Shown piece after piece: positions 45,555-54,266 of a stretch of DNA of 64,000 bases. Numbering within the stretch: position 1 is the stretch's first letter; each line of letters opens with the position of its first letter. The notes under the pieces are model-generated. The model saw nothing but the letters and a program-made list of their open reading frames with translations, had not been told where the DNA came from and searched no databases. Both the position numbers and the translations under genes were made by a program. The DNA is from Bizionia sp. Lineage in GTDB: Bacteria > Bacteroidota > Bacteroidia > Flavobacteriales > Flavobacteriaceae. The stretch is taken from assembly GCA_020631395.1 (NCBI GenBank), contig JAHDHI010000009.1, forward strand, positions 1 through 64,000. Direction: 5' to 3'.

Positions 45555-46856
45555 TTATTTTGTTCTTAGTTCGTTTATGGCTTCGACTACGGCACTATGT
45601 GTTACAGCATGTGTTTTAAAATGATTGACGATAGCTTCCTTTTCTTGGTTGTTGGCATCAAACTGGTTCAAGATGTTCATCAAGTGCATCTTCATATGTC
45701 CTTCCTGAATGCCAGTAGTTGTCAATGAACGCAGTGCTGCAAAATTTTGAGCCAATCCAGCTACTGCAACAATTTGCATTAACTCGGTAGCTTTGGGTTT
45801 TCCCAAGATTTCCAGGGCAATCTTGACCAAGGGGTGTAAACTTGTTAAACCTCCAACCGTCCCCAAGGCCAATGGAACCTCCATCCAAAAGTTGAAAATG
45901 CCATTTTCGACTTTGGCATGTGTCAAACTTCTGTATTGGCCATCTTTGGAGGCATATGCATGTACACCTGCTTCGATCGCTCTAAAATCGTTTCCAGTAG
46001 CAAGAACGACGGCATCAATGCCGTTCATAATGCCTTTGTTGTGTGTAACCGCCCTATGCGGTTCTACTTCAGCTATGTTTACTGCTTGAACAAACCTTCT
46101 AGCAAAGGCTTCTGCGTCTATGTTGTCTTCAGTCAAGTCTTCAACATTGCAAGAGACTTCCGCACGTACCAAACAATCTGGGACATAATTGGAAAGAATG
46201 CTCATTACGATTTCAATGGGAGAAGAAAGTGTGTTTTCTGCTTTAGCTTTGAAAGTTTTTGCAAATTGTTCCAAACAAGAGTTTATGAAGTTGGCCCCCA
46301 TTGCATCCAATGTTTCAAAAGTAGCATGCAACTGGTAGTATCCATCTATGCTTTCCGTCTTGTCTCTCAATTCTATGTCTATGATGCCACCACCTCGCTT
46401 TTCCATGTTTTTGGTTATGGGTTTGGCATTTTCTATTAGTTCGGACTTTATGGAGTTGAAAAACAATTTTAAGTTGTCAAAACTCCCATTGTACATAAAA
46501 TGAACTTGCCCGATTTTGGTGGTGGAAATTACAGTTGCCTTGAAACCTCCACGATCCATCCAGAATTTGGCCGCCTTGCTTGCAGCGGCAACCACGGAAC
46601 TCTCTTCTATTGCCATTGGCACTGCATAGGTATAGCCATTGATTAGGAAGTTCGGTGCAACCCCAAGAGGTAGATAATAGTTGGAAATGGTGTTTTCTAT
46701 AAACTCGTCATGGAGTCGTTGTAGTTTTTTGTCTGTATTGAAATACTGTTTAATGGTGTTTTTTGCGACATCGGAATTTGAGAGGTAAGTACTTACAATC
46801 CAATCTATTTTTTTAGATTTTGATAATTTGGAAAAACCAGAAATCGATTTGTTCAT
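45555..46856 (-). CDS. Hydroxymethylglutaryl-CoA reductase, degradative (class II) type
   Basis: Converts HMG-CoA to mevalonate, or the reverse. At 433 aa it has the class II layout: IENTISNYYLPLGVAPNFLI near the N-terminus, MAIEESSVVAAASKAAKFW (catalytic Glu and CoA contact), DAMGANFINSCLEQF, and VVLATGNDFRAIEAGVHAYA. The catalytic His is likely in the C-terminal HMKMHLMN region. In flavobacteria this enzyme serves the mevalonate route to isoprenoids. It is followed by the GYDIA kinase gene in one unit, read divergently from the DPP-IV gene. Confidence 0.93.
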   Translation of the reverse strand: MNKSISGFSKLSKSKKIDWIVSTYLSNSDVAKNTIKQYFNTDKKLQRLHDEFIENTISNYYLPLGVAPNFLINGYTYAVPMAIEESSVVAAASKAAKFWMDRGGFKATVISTTKIGQVHFMYNGSFDNLKLFFNSIKSELIENAKPITKNMEKRGGGIIDIELRDKTESIDGYYQLHATFETLDAMGANFINSCLEQFAKTFKAKAENTLSSPIEIVMSILSNYVPDCLVRAEVSCNVEDLTEDNIDAEAFARRFVQAVNIAEVEPHRAVTHNKGIMNGIDAVVLATGNDFRAIEAGVHAYASKDGQYRSLTHAKVENGIFNFWMEVPLALGTVGGLTSLHPLVKIALEILGKPKATELMQIVAVAGLAQNFAALRSLTTTGIQEGHMKMHLMNILNQFDANNQEKEAIVNHFKTHAVTHSAVVEAINELRTK

Positions 46857-46875
46857 TAGGTGTGATTTAATGAGA

Positions 46876-46883
46876 CAAATATA
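46876..46883 (-). promoter_or_regulatory. Candidate -7 box of the HMG-CoA reductase operon
   Basis: On the minus strand TATATTTG matches TAnnTTTG, 20 bases before the start codon. No TTG lies at -33, so it is a partial match. Confidence 0.45.
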
Positions 46884-47093
46884 CTACTCTTGTAGGAAAG
46901 TATGATTCGTTAATGTATAAGTTGGAGCACTCAAAGACATTTACCAGTTATCCCATATGCCATTGCTGGAATTAAGTGGCTTGCTTTAAATGTTGATGAT
47001 GTGGTCATAATAGATAGAAATAACTGTTAATAGTTGGGGTTTTTTGCATATTTTTTAGTAAACTTGGCATTATTTTGTTTAAAATCACACTTA

Positions 47094-49322
47094 ATGAAAA
47101 TTTGTAAATATTTACTGCTCACTTTCTTTTTTGCAACTACTTTAACATCAGCTCAAACCAAAAACATAGACCTTGAGGAAATATGGGGAGGTGCATTTAG
47201 AACAGAGCGTATGGATGCGTTGCATTCCATGAACAATGGACAGCAGTATTCTGTTTTGAATTTTGACAGGGAAAAGGGAACGACAACAATAGATATATAC
47301 GACTACAAGACTCTGGAAAAGGTAAAGACCTTGGTTTCGTCCCCAGATATAAAATCGCTACAATACTTTTCGGATTATACATTTAGCGAAGATGAGCAGC
47401 AAGTGCTTTTGGCAACGAATGAAGAATCTATCTTTAGACGTTCCAGCTTGGGTAACTATTATGTATTCAATGCGAAAACAAAAGAAACAATAGCAATTTC
47501 AGACAATAAGATTCAAGAGCCGACTTTTTCTCCTAACGGAAATAAAGTCGCTTTTGGTTTTAATAACAATTTGTATGTGAGGGATCTAGTGTCTGGAACA
47601 ACGACTCAAATTACCTTTGACGGAGAGAAAAATAAAATCATAAATGGCATCACAGACTGGGTTTACGAAGAGGAGTTTGCATTTGTTCGCGCTTTCGAGT
47701 GGAATGCAGCTAGTGATAAGATCGCGTTCATTCGTTTCGATGAAACCAATGTGCCAGAATTTTCCATGGATGTCTATGGAGAAAAGCTATACCAAACGCA
47801 AACGGTATTCAAATATCCCAAAGCGGGAGAGGCAAATGCAATAGTGTCTTTGCATATTTATGACTTGGATAAGAACAAAACCCAAACTGTCAAGGTGGAT
47901 AAGTCTTATGACGATTTTTACATCCCAAGGATTAAATGGACAAACGATCCAGATGTCTTGAGTGCGCAGTACATGAATCGCCATCAAAACGAATTGGATC
48001 TTTGGATGATAAATGCCAAGAAGAACAAGGCTTTCATAGCCATTTCAGAAAAAGACAAAGCTTACATAGACATAACGGACAACCTAACTTTTTTAAAGGA
48101 TGATAGTTTTATCTGGACGAGTGAAAAGGATGGATATAATCACATATATCATTATGATAAGAAAGGAAAGTTGATAAACCAAATAACCAAAGGGAATTGG
48201 GAGGTGACCAACTACTATGGGTTTGATGCCAAAAATGACAAGATATACTACCAGTCCGTTGAAAATGGATCCGTAAACAGAGATGTGTATTCCATAGCTT
48301 TGAACGGTACAAGCAAAAAACGCTTGACAAAGACCAATGGAACTAGCAATGCAGCATTTAGTGCGGATTTCACATACTTCATAAATACGTTTTCGAGTGC
48401 AACGACTCCTCCAGAATACACATTGAACGATTCTGATACTGGGGATGTCGTAAAAAGCATAAAGGACAATGACGACTTGGCTCAGAAACTTCTTGGATAC
48501 ACTACTTCCAAGAAGGAATTCAGTACAATGAATGTCAATGGAAACGATTTGAACATGTGGATGATCAAACCTGCAAATTTCGATGCGACAAAAGAGTACC
48601 CTTTGTTCATGTACCAATACTCTGGCCCAGGATCACAACAAGTTGCCAATCGCTGGAATAGTGCAAACGATTATTGGTATCAAATGCTTGCCCAAAAGGG
48701 ATATATCGTAGCTTGTGTGGATGGAAGAGGGACAGGCCTGAAGGGAGCCGATTTCAAGAAGGTAACCCAAAAGGAATTGGGTAAGTTTGAAGTCGAAGAT
48801 CAAATTGAAGCTGCAAAACAGTTGGGTGCACGATCGTACGTGGACGCTAGTAGAATAGGAATTTGGGGATGGAGCTATGGTGGTTTCATGAGCAGCAATG
48901 CCCTGTTCAAGGGGAATGATGTGTTTAAGATGGCAATAGCCGTAGCACCAGTAACGAGTTGGAGGTTTTACGATACCATATATACGGAGCGATATATGAC
49001 GACACCTCAAGAAAATGCAAGTGGTTACGATGACAATTCCCCGATAAATCACGTAGACAAGTTGAAAGGAGACTTCCTGTTGATTCATGGAACAGGAGAT
49101 GATAACGTACACGTGCAAAACACGATGAGAATGGTAGAGGCCTTGATTCAGGTAGACAAGCAATTCGAATGGATGATCTATCCAGATAAGAATCATGGGA
49201 TCTATGGAGGAAACACGAGATTGCATTTGTATAAGAAAATGACAAACTTCATAGATAGAACTTTGGGAGATAAAATCAAAGCACCAAAAGTTGCTAAAGA
49301 GAAAATTAAAATTAAAGGATAA
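47094..49322 (+). CDS. Dipeptidyl-peptidase IV-like S9 peptidase
   Basis: Exported serine peptidase that releases X-Pro dipeptides. I start at ATG 47094 (MKICKYLLLTFFFATTLTSA), which gives a normal signal peptide; the frame from 47034 would hide it. The first 470 residues form the beta-propeller. The alpha/beta-hydrolase domain has GWSYGGFM (Ser about 594), HGTGDDNVH (Asp about 669) and NHGIYGG (His about 701). Length about 742 aa. The next gene is a peptide transporter, so cleaved di- and tripeptides can be taken up. Confidence 0.94.
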   Translation: MKICKYLLLTFFFATTLTSAQTKNIDLEEIWGGAFRTERMDALHSMNNGQQYSVLNFDREKGTTTIDIYDYKTLEKVKTLVSSPDIKSLQYFSDYTFSEDEQQVLLATNEESIFRRSSLGNYYVFNAKTKETIAISDNKIQEPTFSPNGNKVAFGFNNNLYVRDLVSGTTTQITFDGEKNKIINGITDWVYEEEFAFVRAFEWNAASDKIAFIRFDETNVPEFSMDVYGEKLYQTQTVFKYPKAGEANAIVSLHIYDLDKNKTQTVKVDKSYDDFYIPRIKWTNDPDVLSAQYMNRHQNELDLWMINAKKNKAFIAISEKDKAYIDITDNLTFLKDDSFIWTSEKDGYNHIYHYDKKGKLINQITKGNWEVTNYYGFDAKNDKIYYQSVENGSVNRDVYSIALNGTSKKRLTKTNGTSNAAFSADFTYFINTFSSATTPPEYTLNDSDTGDVVKSIKDNDDLAQKLLGYTTSKKEFSTMNVNGNDLNMWMIKPANFDATKEYPLFMYQYSGPGSQQVANRWNSANDYWYQMLAQKGYIVACVDGRGTGLKGADFKKVTQKELGKFEVEDQIEAAKQLGARSYVDASRIGIWGWSYGGFMSSNALFKGNDVFKMAIAVAPVTSWRFYDTIYTERYMTTPQENASGYDDNSPINHVDKLKGDFLLIHGTGDDNVHVQNTMRMVEALIQVDKQFEWMIYPDKNHGIYGGNTRLHLYKKMTNFIDRTLGDKIKAPKVAKEKIKIKG

Positions 49323-49351
49323 TTACTTTTACTAACTAATAATTAATTTAT

Positions 49352-50962
49352 ATGGAATTTAAATTTGGAGGTTCAGAGACCAATCAAAAAACGGTGTTAG
49401 GGCATCCGTCTGGGTTATTTGTACTGTTTTTTACAGAGATGTGGGAACGCTTCTCCTATTATGGAATGCGTGCACTATTGGTATTGTTTTTAATAACTTC
49501 TATTCTGGGTGATGCGGAAAAAGGATATGCTCCAGGTTGGGGATGGGACAGAGCAGATGCTTTGGTACTTTATGGATGGTATACTGGATTAGTTTATATT
49601 ACTCCAATTATTGGAGGCTTCATAGCAGATAAATTCATGGGCTACAGAAAGGCAATCATTTTAGGCGCATTTATTATGACACTTGGACATGCATCTATGG
49701 CTTTGGAAGGGATGACCTCCATGTTCTTTTATGCGGGGTTGTCATTTCTAATTATTGGGAACGGTTTTTTTAAGCCGAATATTTCTTCAATGGTTGGGCA
49801 ATTATACAAAACACAAGGAAAGGAGAAAGATGCTGGATATACCATTTTCTACATGGGGATCAATGCAGGCGCTTTCTTGGGTATTCTTTTATGTGGATAC
49901 ATAGGAGAAAATATTAGCTGGCATTATGGGTTTGGTCTTGCTGGTGTATTTATGTTCTTTGGAATGCTACAATTTTATTTCTCTCAAAAGATATTTGCGA
50001 AAATAGGATTGACACCTATTAAAGCAGGAGATGTCGATGATGTAGTGGAAGATGCTGTAGAACAAATAGGGGAGGATATAGAAGATGTTGTTGAAGAGGT
50101 AGAAAAGTCCAAAGTAGTGAGGGATAGAATGATAGTAATTGGTGTTTTCTCGTTGTTCGTGGTGTTCTTTTGGTGGGCATTTGAGCAAGCTGGTGGTTCG
50201 ATGACGGTCTTTGCTGCAGATTATACAGACAGATCTTTGGAAGGTAGTGCAGCTACATCATTTAAAATAATAAATACTATAATAACAGTAGTACCGATGC
50301 TGGTTATTACTTGGGTTTTGGCCATGTTATTTAAACAAACATATAGTAAATACTCTCTAGCCAACATTATTTTGGGGTTGAGTTTTGTCATCATTTGGGG
50401 TATTGTGATTTGGATGCTGAATAGAGACTTTCAATCGGATACGACAGAAGTGCCTGCTTCATGGTTCTCGGTGCTAAACTCCTTGTTCATCATTCTATTT
50501 GCTCCGTTGTTCTCCAAACTTTGGGAAAGCAAATACAACCCTTCAGGGCCAGTTAAATTTGCCATTGGGTTGCTCTTGGTAGGTTTAGGATTCGCTGCAT
50601 TGGCTTATGGAGCTGCAGGCATACCAGATGGAGCTAAAACGGCATCTGTTAGCTTAATATTCTTGGTTATTGCTTATTTCTTGCATACTATGGGAGAATT
50701 ATGCGTATCACCAGTAGGTTTGTCCTATGTTAGTAAATTGGCACCTGTGAAGTTTGTAAGCTTGATGTTCGGAATCTGGTTTACAGCCAATTTCTTTGCA
50801 AATCTCTTAGGAGGATTTACAGGAAGTTTCATTGATCCAATCTCAGAAGAGCATGGGTTGTCTACTTTCTTCTTGATATTTACCATAATCCCTATAGCTG
50901 CGGCATTGATAATGTTAGTTCTTAACCGTAAGCTGTTAAAAATGATGCACGGTATTAAATAG
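49352..50962 (+). CDS. POT family peptide MFS transporter
   Basis: Proton-coupled di/tripeptide importer of 536 aa with about 14 helices. The POT signature is FFTEMWERFSYYGMRALLVL (the ExxERF-like motif) with GGFIADKFMGYRKAI and later FYMGINAGAFLG. An acidic, charge-rich loop (about 222-255, VDDVVEDAVEQIGEDIEDVV) between helix groups is longer than in most members. It starts 29 bases after the peptidase gene, giving a peptide-use pair. It ends at a terminator. Confidence 0.94.
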   Translation: MEFKFGGSETNQKTVLGHPSGLFVLFFTEMWERFSYYGMRALLVLFLITSILGDAEKGYAPGWGWDRADALVLYGWYTGLVYITPIIGGFIADKFMGYRKAIILGAFIMTLGHASMALEGMTSMFFYAGLSFLIIGNGFFKPNISSMVGQLYKTQGKEKDAGYTIFYMGINAGAFLGILLCGYIGENISWHYGFGLAGVFMFFGMLQFYFSQKIFAKIGLTPIKAGDVDDVVEDAVEQIGEDIEDVVEEVEKSKVVRDRMIVIGVFSLFVVFFWWAFEQAGGSMTVFAADYTDRSLEGSAATSFKIINTIITVVPMLVITWVLAMLFKQTYSKYSLANIILGLSFVIIWGIVIWMLNRDFQSDTTEVPASWFSVLNSLFIILFAPLFSKLWESKYNPSGPVKFAIGLLLVGLGFAALAYGAAGIPDGAKTASVSLIFLVIAYFLHTMGELCVSPVGLSYVSKLAPVKFVSLMFGIWFTANFFANLLGGFTGSFIDPISEEHGLSTFFLIFTIIPIAAALIMLVLNRKLLKMMHGIK

Positions 50963-50979
50963 GTATTGTTCGTACATAA

Positions 50980-51005
50980 AAAGCGCCTCATTGAGGCGTT
51001 TTTTT
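50980..51005 (+). terminator. Intrinsic terminator after the peptide transporter
   Basis: Stem cgcctca with tgaggcg-type pairing (about 50984-50998), extended by A/T pairs on both sides and followed by seven T. It lies 17 bases past the transporter stop. Confidence 0.85.
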
Positions 51006-51021
51006 ATTTTTTGTAACTTTG
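50991..51021 (+). promoter_or_regulatory. Promoter of the thioredoxin-like gene
   Basis: TAACTTTG (51014-51021) matches TAnnTTTG, and TTG (50991-50993) lies 20 bases upstream. The TTG falls inside the preceding terminator hairpin. The start codon is 46 bases downstream of the -7 box. Confidence 0.6.
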
Positions 51022-51066
51022 GAATGTTATTTGCGACTACAATTAAAAAATAAAAACAATTAAAAA

Positions 51067-51615
51067 ATGAAGAAGACTATCATTTTATTGCTGTTTACAG
51101 TATTTGCCACTATCTCTATTTCAGCACAAGAAATCAATTGGGTGACTTTGGAAGAAGCCGTAGAGCTTCAAAAGAAGGAGCCCAGGAAGATTATCATGGA
51201 TATGTATACCAGTTGGTGTGGTCCATGCAAGATGCTTGATAGGAATACGTTTAAAAACAAAGACGTGGCTGCATATATCAATAAGAATTATTATGCGGTA
51301 AAGTTCAATGCAGAAGGAAATGAAACGGTTAACTTCAAGGGAGAGACCTTTACAAACCCCAATTACGATCCAGCAAAGGCAAAGAGAAGGAATTCTTCAC
51401 ATCAATTGTCAAGATTTTTTAGCATAAGATCTTATCCGACCATGGTATTTTTGGATGAAAATGGAGAATTCTTGGCTCCAATTGTTGGCTACAAGACTCC
51501 TCAACAATTGGAATTGTACCTAAAGATGTTTAAAAAAGACGATCATAAGGGAATGGATACGCAACAAGCATTTAACGAGTATTATAAAGAGTTTAAAGCA
51601 GAATTCACAAATTAG
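51067..51615 (+). CDS. Exported thioredoxin-family protein
   Basis: A 182-aa protein with a signal peptide (1-20, ending SISA) and a thioredoxin fold (about 30-160). The redox motif WCGPCKML lies at 50-57 (Cys 51 and 54), and RSYPTMVFLDENGEF has the cis-Pro before the third strand. It would act on disulfides in the periplasm. It converges on comEC with only three bases between the two stop codons, and its transcription probably ends at the hairpin inside the comEC 3' end. Confidence 0.92.
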   Translation: MKKTIILLLFTVFATISISAQEINWVTLEEAVELQKKEPRKIIMDMYTSWCGPCKMLDRNTFKNKDVAAYINKNYYAVKFNAEGNETVNFKGETFTNPNYDPAKAKRRNSSHQLSRFFSIRSYPTMVFLDENGEFLAPIVGYKTPQQLELYLKMFKKDDHKGMDTQQAFNEYYKEFKAEFTN

Positions 51616-51618
51616 ACT

Positions 51619-53652
51619 TTAGTCTAATACTATTGTAAAAGCTCCCTTTTCACCAGTATAGTGAAAAGGGAGCTTCTCTTTTTCGCACGATGCCTTCCAA
51701 CGTCTTATGTAGGATTTGTAATTGCTACCATCGGCAATGACATATTCAGGGTTCAAAACATCGATCATTCTCTTTAAGTTTATTTTTGGAGAATTGCGCA
51801 GCAAGACATATTTGGGCTTCAATGTTTCCAAATTGTAAATGCCCAAGCTGTCAATGAGTAGGATATGTTCAGAATTTATGCTGTAAATGGACTGCAAAGT
51901 ATCAGTTGTAACCAGTTCTACATTATTGGCTACTTTGTAATTCGATAGCATTTTATATTGATTGAGGCTATCCAAACTTGAATATATTTGGAGCTTGGAA
52001 TTTGTTTTGTTGGCAATGATGGTATGTTTGCTTTTGTGAAAAATAGTGAAACAATTTTCATTTGAGTTATATTTTGTGATGATCAACGCAGTTTGAAAAA
52101 ACACCAACGCAATCAATGCAAAACATGTTCTTTTATAGGTTTGTTTTGTGGCAAATCTTACCAAGGCAATTATCATTAAATAGGAAAAGACGACTTGCAG
52201 TCCATTGAATGAGATTTCTTTGAAGAGAAAATGTTCTTGTGAGGCAATCCATTCGACGAAATTATTCATCAAACCAATGAGCTTTCCATAAAGATTTGCT
52301 AAAAATGAAGGAAGACAATCAATGAGGGCAAGAGCAACGATGAATAAACCAAAACCTAATACCATGCCAAGAAAAGGGATGATGACAATATTTGAAATAA
52401 TGAAGAGACCAGGGAATTGATGGAAGTAAAACAGACTAACCGGGATAACTCCAATTTGTGCAGAAATGGATACGGTGACAATTTCCCAAAAACGTTTATA
52501 AATATAATATTTGGGTTCCCATAATCTAGCTAGAATTGGTTGAATGGATACAATGGAAAAAACGGCGAGATAGCTTAGCTGGAATCCGACATCAAAAAGA
52601 AACATGGGCTTGAAAAGCAATAGGATGAGAATGGAGCTGGCTAGAGTGTTGTAAATGTTCGTTGGTCGTTTCAAATGCATGCCAATGGCAACAATGCTAA
52701 ACATTGTAACGGCTCTGGTAACGGAAGCAGACAAGCCGGCAACAATGGCAAAACTCCAAAGAATTAAAACAATGAGGCCGACCTGCAGGGGTATGCCACG
52801 TTTTAAATATCTTAAAGGATAAAGAATAGCATTCAACAAGAAGAAGATAATTCCAATGTGCAAACCGGAAACAGCTAAAATATGTATGGCTCCAGCATTG
52901 GTGTAATTGGTTCTAATGTCTTTGCCTATGTTTTGTCGTTGCCCAAGGATCAAAGCATTTATTACGGCTAGTTCATTATGTGTGAAGTCAAAGCGCTTCA
53001 GTTTTGCATTGATGGCTTTTCGTAGTAGGTCCGCATATCCAAAAAGCGTATGCTTTTTATTGCTCATGGTAATCAGCCTTTCCCTTTTAGTGTATATTTG
53101 ATCATACACGTATTGTTTTTCCAAATAGCTCTTGTAATCAAATTGATTTGGATTCACTGGGCCATTTATGCCTTGCAAAGCTTCGGTAGTCATATGGATT
53201 TCGTCAACGCTCAAAATTGGTCTCATGCTATCTTTTGCAATATTTAGCATAGCCTTGCCTGAGACGTTCCAATCTTCGATTTTTAGAATGTCAATAATGT
53301 ACTTGTCATTGTATTTTCCTGATTTGAGAATGGTTCTAACTCTAAAGGTGATGGGTTTTTCCAATGAATAGAAATTAGAGTAATGTTTGGGAGATAGGAT
53401 TTGGTTGTTTAGGTTGGTAACCATGACCCCGATGGAAATCGTTGTTATGAGGGTAATGACTCCAAACCATATGGGCTTGATGTGTCGTCGTCGTTTGGAA
53501 ATGAATAATGATGTGCCTAAAAGCAATAAGAGGGAAACGGATACATACAATGACAGGGCTAAAGGAATAGCGAAAAAATATGCTAACAGTATTCCTGCAA
53601 CCAAACAAAAAGTTAGTTTTATTATAATGAAATTAAGGGCTTTCAATACCAA
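51619..53652 (-). CDS. comEC: ComEC/Rec2-like DNA uptake channel protein
   Basis: Inner-membrane channel for natural transformation, 677 aa. A DUF4131/OB-fold-like part (about 1-200) precedes the Competence domain (about 215-490) with IHILAVSGLHIGIIFFLL, its best signature, and GLSASVTRAVTMFSIVAIGM. The C-terminal 170 residues show no HxHxDH motif of the usual metallo-beta-lactamase domain, so this form is truncated or diverged there. It has about ten helices. Its 3' end carries a terminator hairpin in the coding sequence. No other com gene is near. Confidence 0.9.
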   Translation of the reverse strand: MVLKALNFIIIKLTFCLVAGILLAYFFAIPLALSLYVSVSLLLLLGTSLFISKRRRHIKPIWFGVITLITTISIGVMVTNLNNQILSPKHYSNFYSLEKPITFRVRTILKSGKYNDKYIIDILKIEDWNVSGKAMLNIAKDSMRPILSVDEIHMTTEALQGINGPVNPNQFDYKSYLEKQYVYDQIYTKRERLITMSNKKHTLFGYADLLRKAINAKLKRFDFTHNELAVINALILGQRQNIGKDIRTNYTNAGAIHILAVSGLHIGIIFFLLNAILYPLRYLKRGIPLQVGLIVLILWSFAIVAGLSASVTRAVTMFSIVAIGMHLKRPTNIYNTLASSILILLLFKPMFLFDVGFQLSYLAVFSIVSIQPILARLWEPKYYIYKRFWEIVTVSISAQIGVIPVSLFYFHQFPGLFIISNIVIIPFLGMVLGFGLFIVALALIDCLPSFLANLYGKLIGLMNNFVEWIASQEHFLFKEISFNGLQVVFSYLMIIALVRFATKQTYKRTCFALIALVFFQTALIITKYNSNENCFTIFHKSKHTIIANKTNSKLQIYSSLDSLNQYKMLSNYKVANNVELVTTDTLQSIYSINSEHILLIDSLGIYNLETLKPKYVLLRNSPKINLKRMIDVLNPEYVIADGSNYKSYIRRWKASCEKEKLPFHYTGEKGAFTIVLD
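51640..51674. terminator. Bidirectional terminator embedded in the 3' end of comEC
   Basis: A perfect 14-bp stem (51640-51653 with 51661-51674), a seven-base loop, and T-rich tails on both strands. It lies inside the last coding part of comEC and 24 bases past the thioredoxin stop, serving both convergent genes. A second smaller hairpin (51611-51618 with 51621-51628) covers both stop codons. Confidence 0.75.
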
Positions 53653-53711
53653 AAGGTAATGAAAAAAACTAAATTATTGACAATCTGAGTTTATTTAATT
53701 TTAAATTGTTT

Positions 53712-54266
53712 TTAAAGCAAACGTCTGGCTTGAACAAAGGCAAAATACCAATAATGCTCTGCTAGATTGGATACAATGACTCCCTTGCTTGTGGAGGAAT
53801 GTATAAACTCCACATTTCCAGTGCGTGATGAAGTGACTAGACCTACATGATTGACATTGCGATTGTTTTTCTTCGTTGCGAAAAATAGCAAATCACCAAC
53901 CTTTACCTCTTTTAGGTCAATCCAATTTCCAGCTTTTGCCATTGCACTGGATGCTCTTGGGATACTGATGTTTTCTTTTTTGAAAGCAGTGTAGATTAAA
54001 CCAGAACAATCCATTCCAGATTTTGTTGTTCCTCCATATTTATAACGCGTTCCTTTATAATGTTTCGCGTTGTCTACAACTGCTTTGGCAAGAAGACTAA
54101 CATTGGCATCACTGGCGTTGTCACTTTTGGGTTTGGTGCTTGGCTTCTTTATGCTTTTGGAAGTTTTGTCCTTTTTAGTGACCACGGTACGACTATTTTT
54201 GGATGAGCCACAAGCTGATGTGAACAAAGTGATGAGTAGGAGTAGGGTTAGGGTAATCTTTCGCAT
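53712..54266 (-). CDS. NlpC/P60 (C40) family peptidase lipoprotein
   Basis: Peptidoglycan endopeptidase, 184 aa. The signal has lipobox LFTSAC (Cys 19), so it is membrane-bound in the periplasm. A Lys/Ser-rich linker (20-55) leads to the C40 domain: GMDCSG with catalytic Cys 87 and NVNHVGLV with catalytic His 140. It should cut stem-peptide links in the cell wall. Its ATG overlaps the lpxB stop by one base, so it is translated together with lpxB. Confidence 0.93.
   Translation of the reverse strand: MRKITLTLLLLITLFTSACGSSKNSRTVVTKKDKTSKSIKKPSTKPKSDNASDANVSLLAKAVVDNAKHYKGTRYKYGGTTKSGMDCSGLIYTAFKKENISIPRASSAMAKAGNWIDLKEVKVGDLLFFATKKNNRNVNHVGLVTSSRTGNVEFIHSSTSKGVIVSNLAEHYWYFAFVQARRLL

Noticed and set aside
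48093-49226. Long minus-strand frames inside the DPP-IV gene
   Set aside because: The plus-strand gene has a complete catalytic triad; these frames are antisense shadows without motifs.
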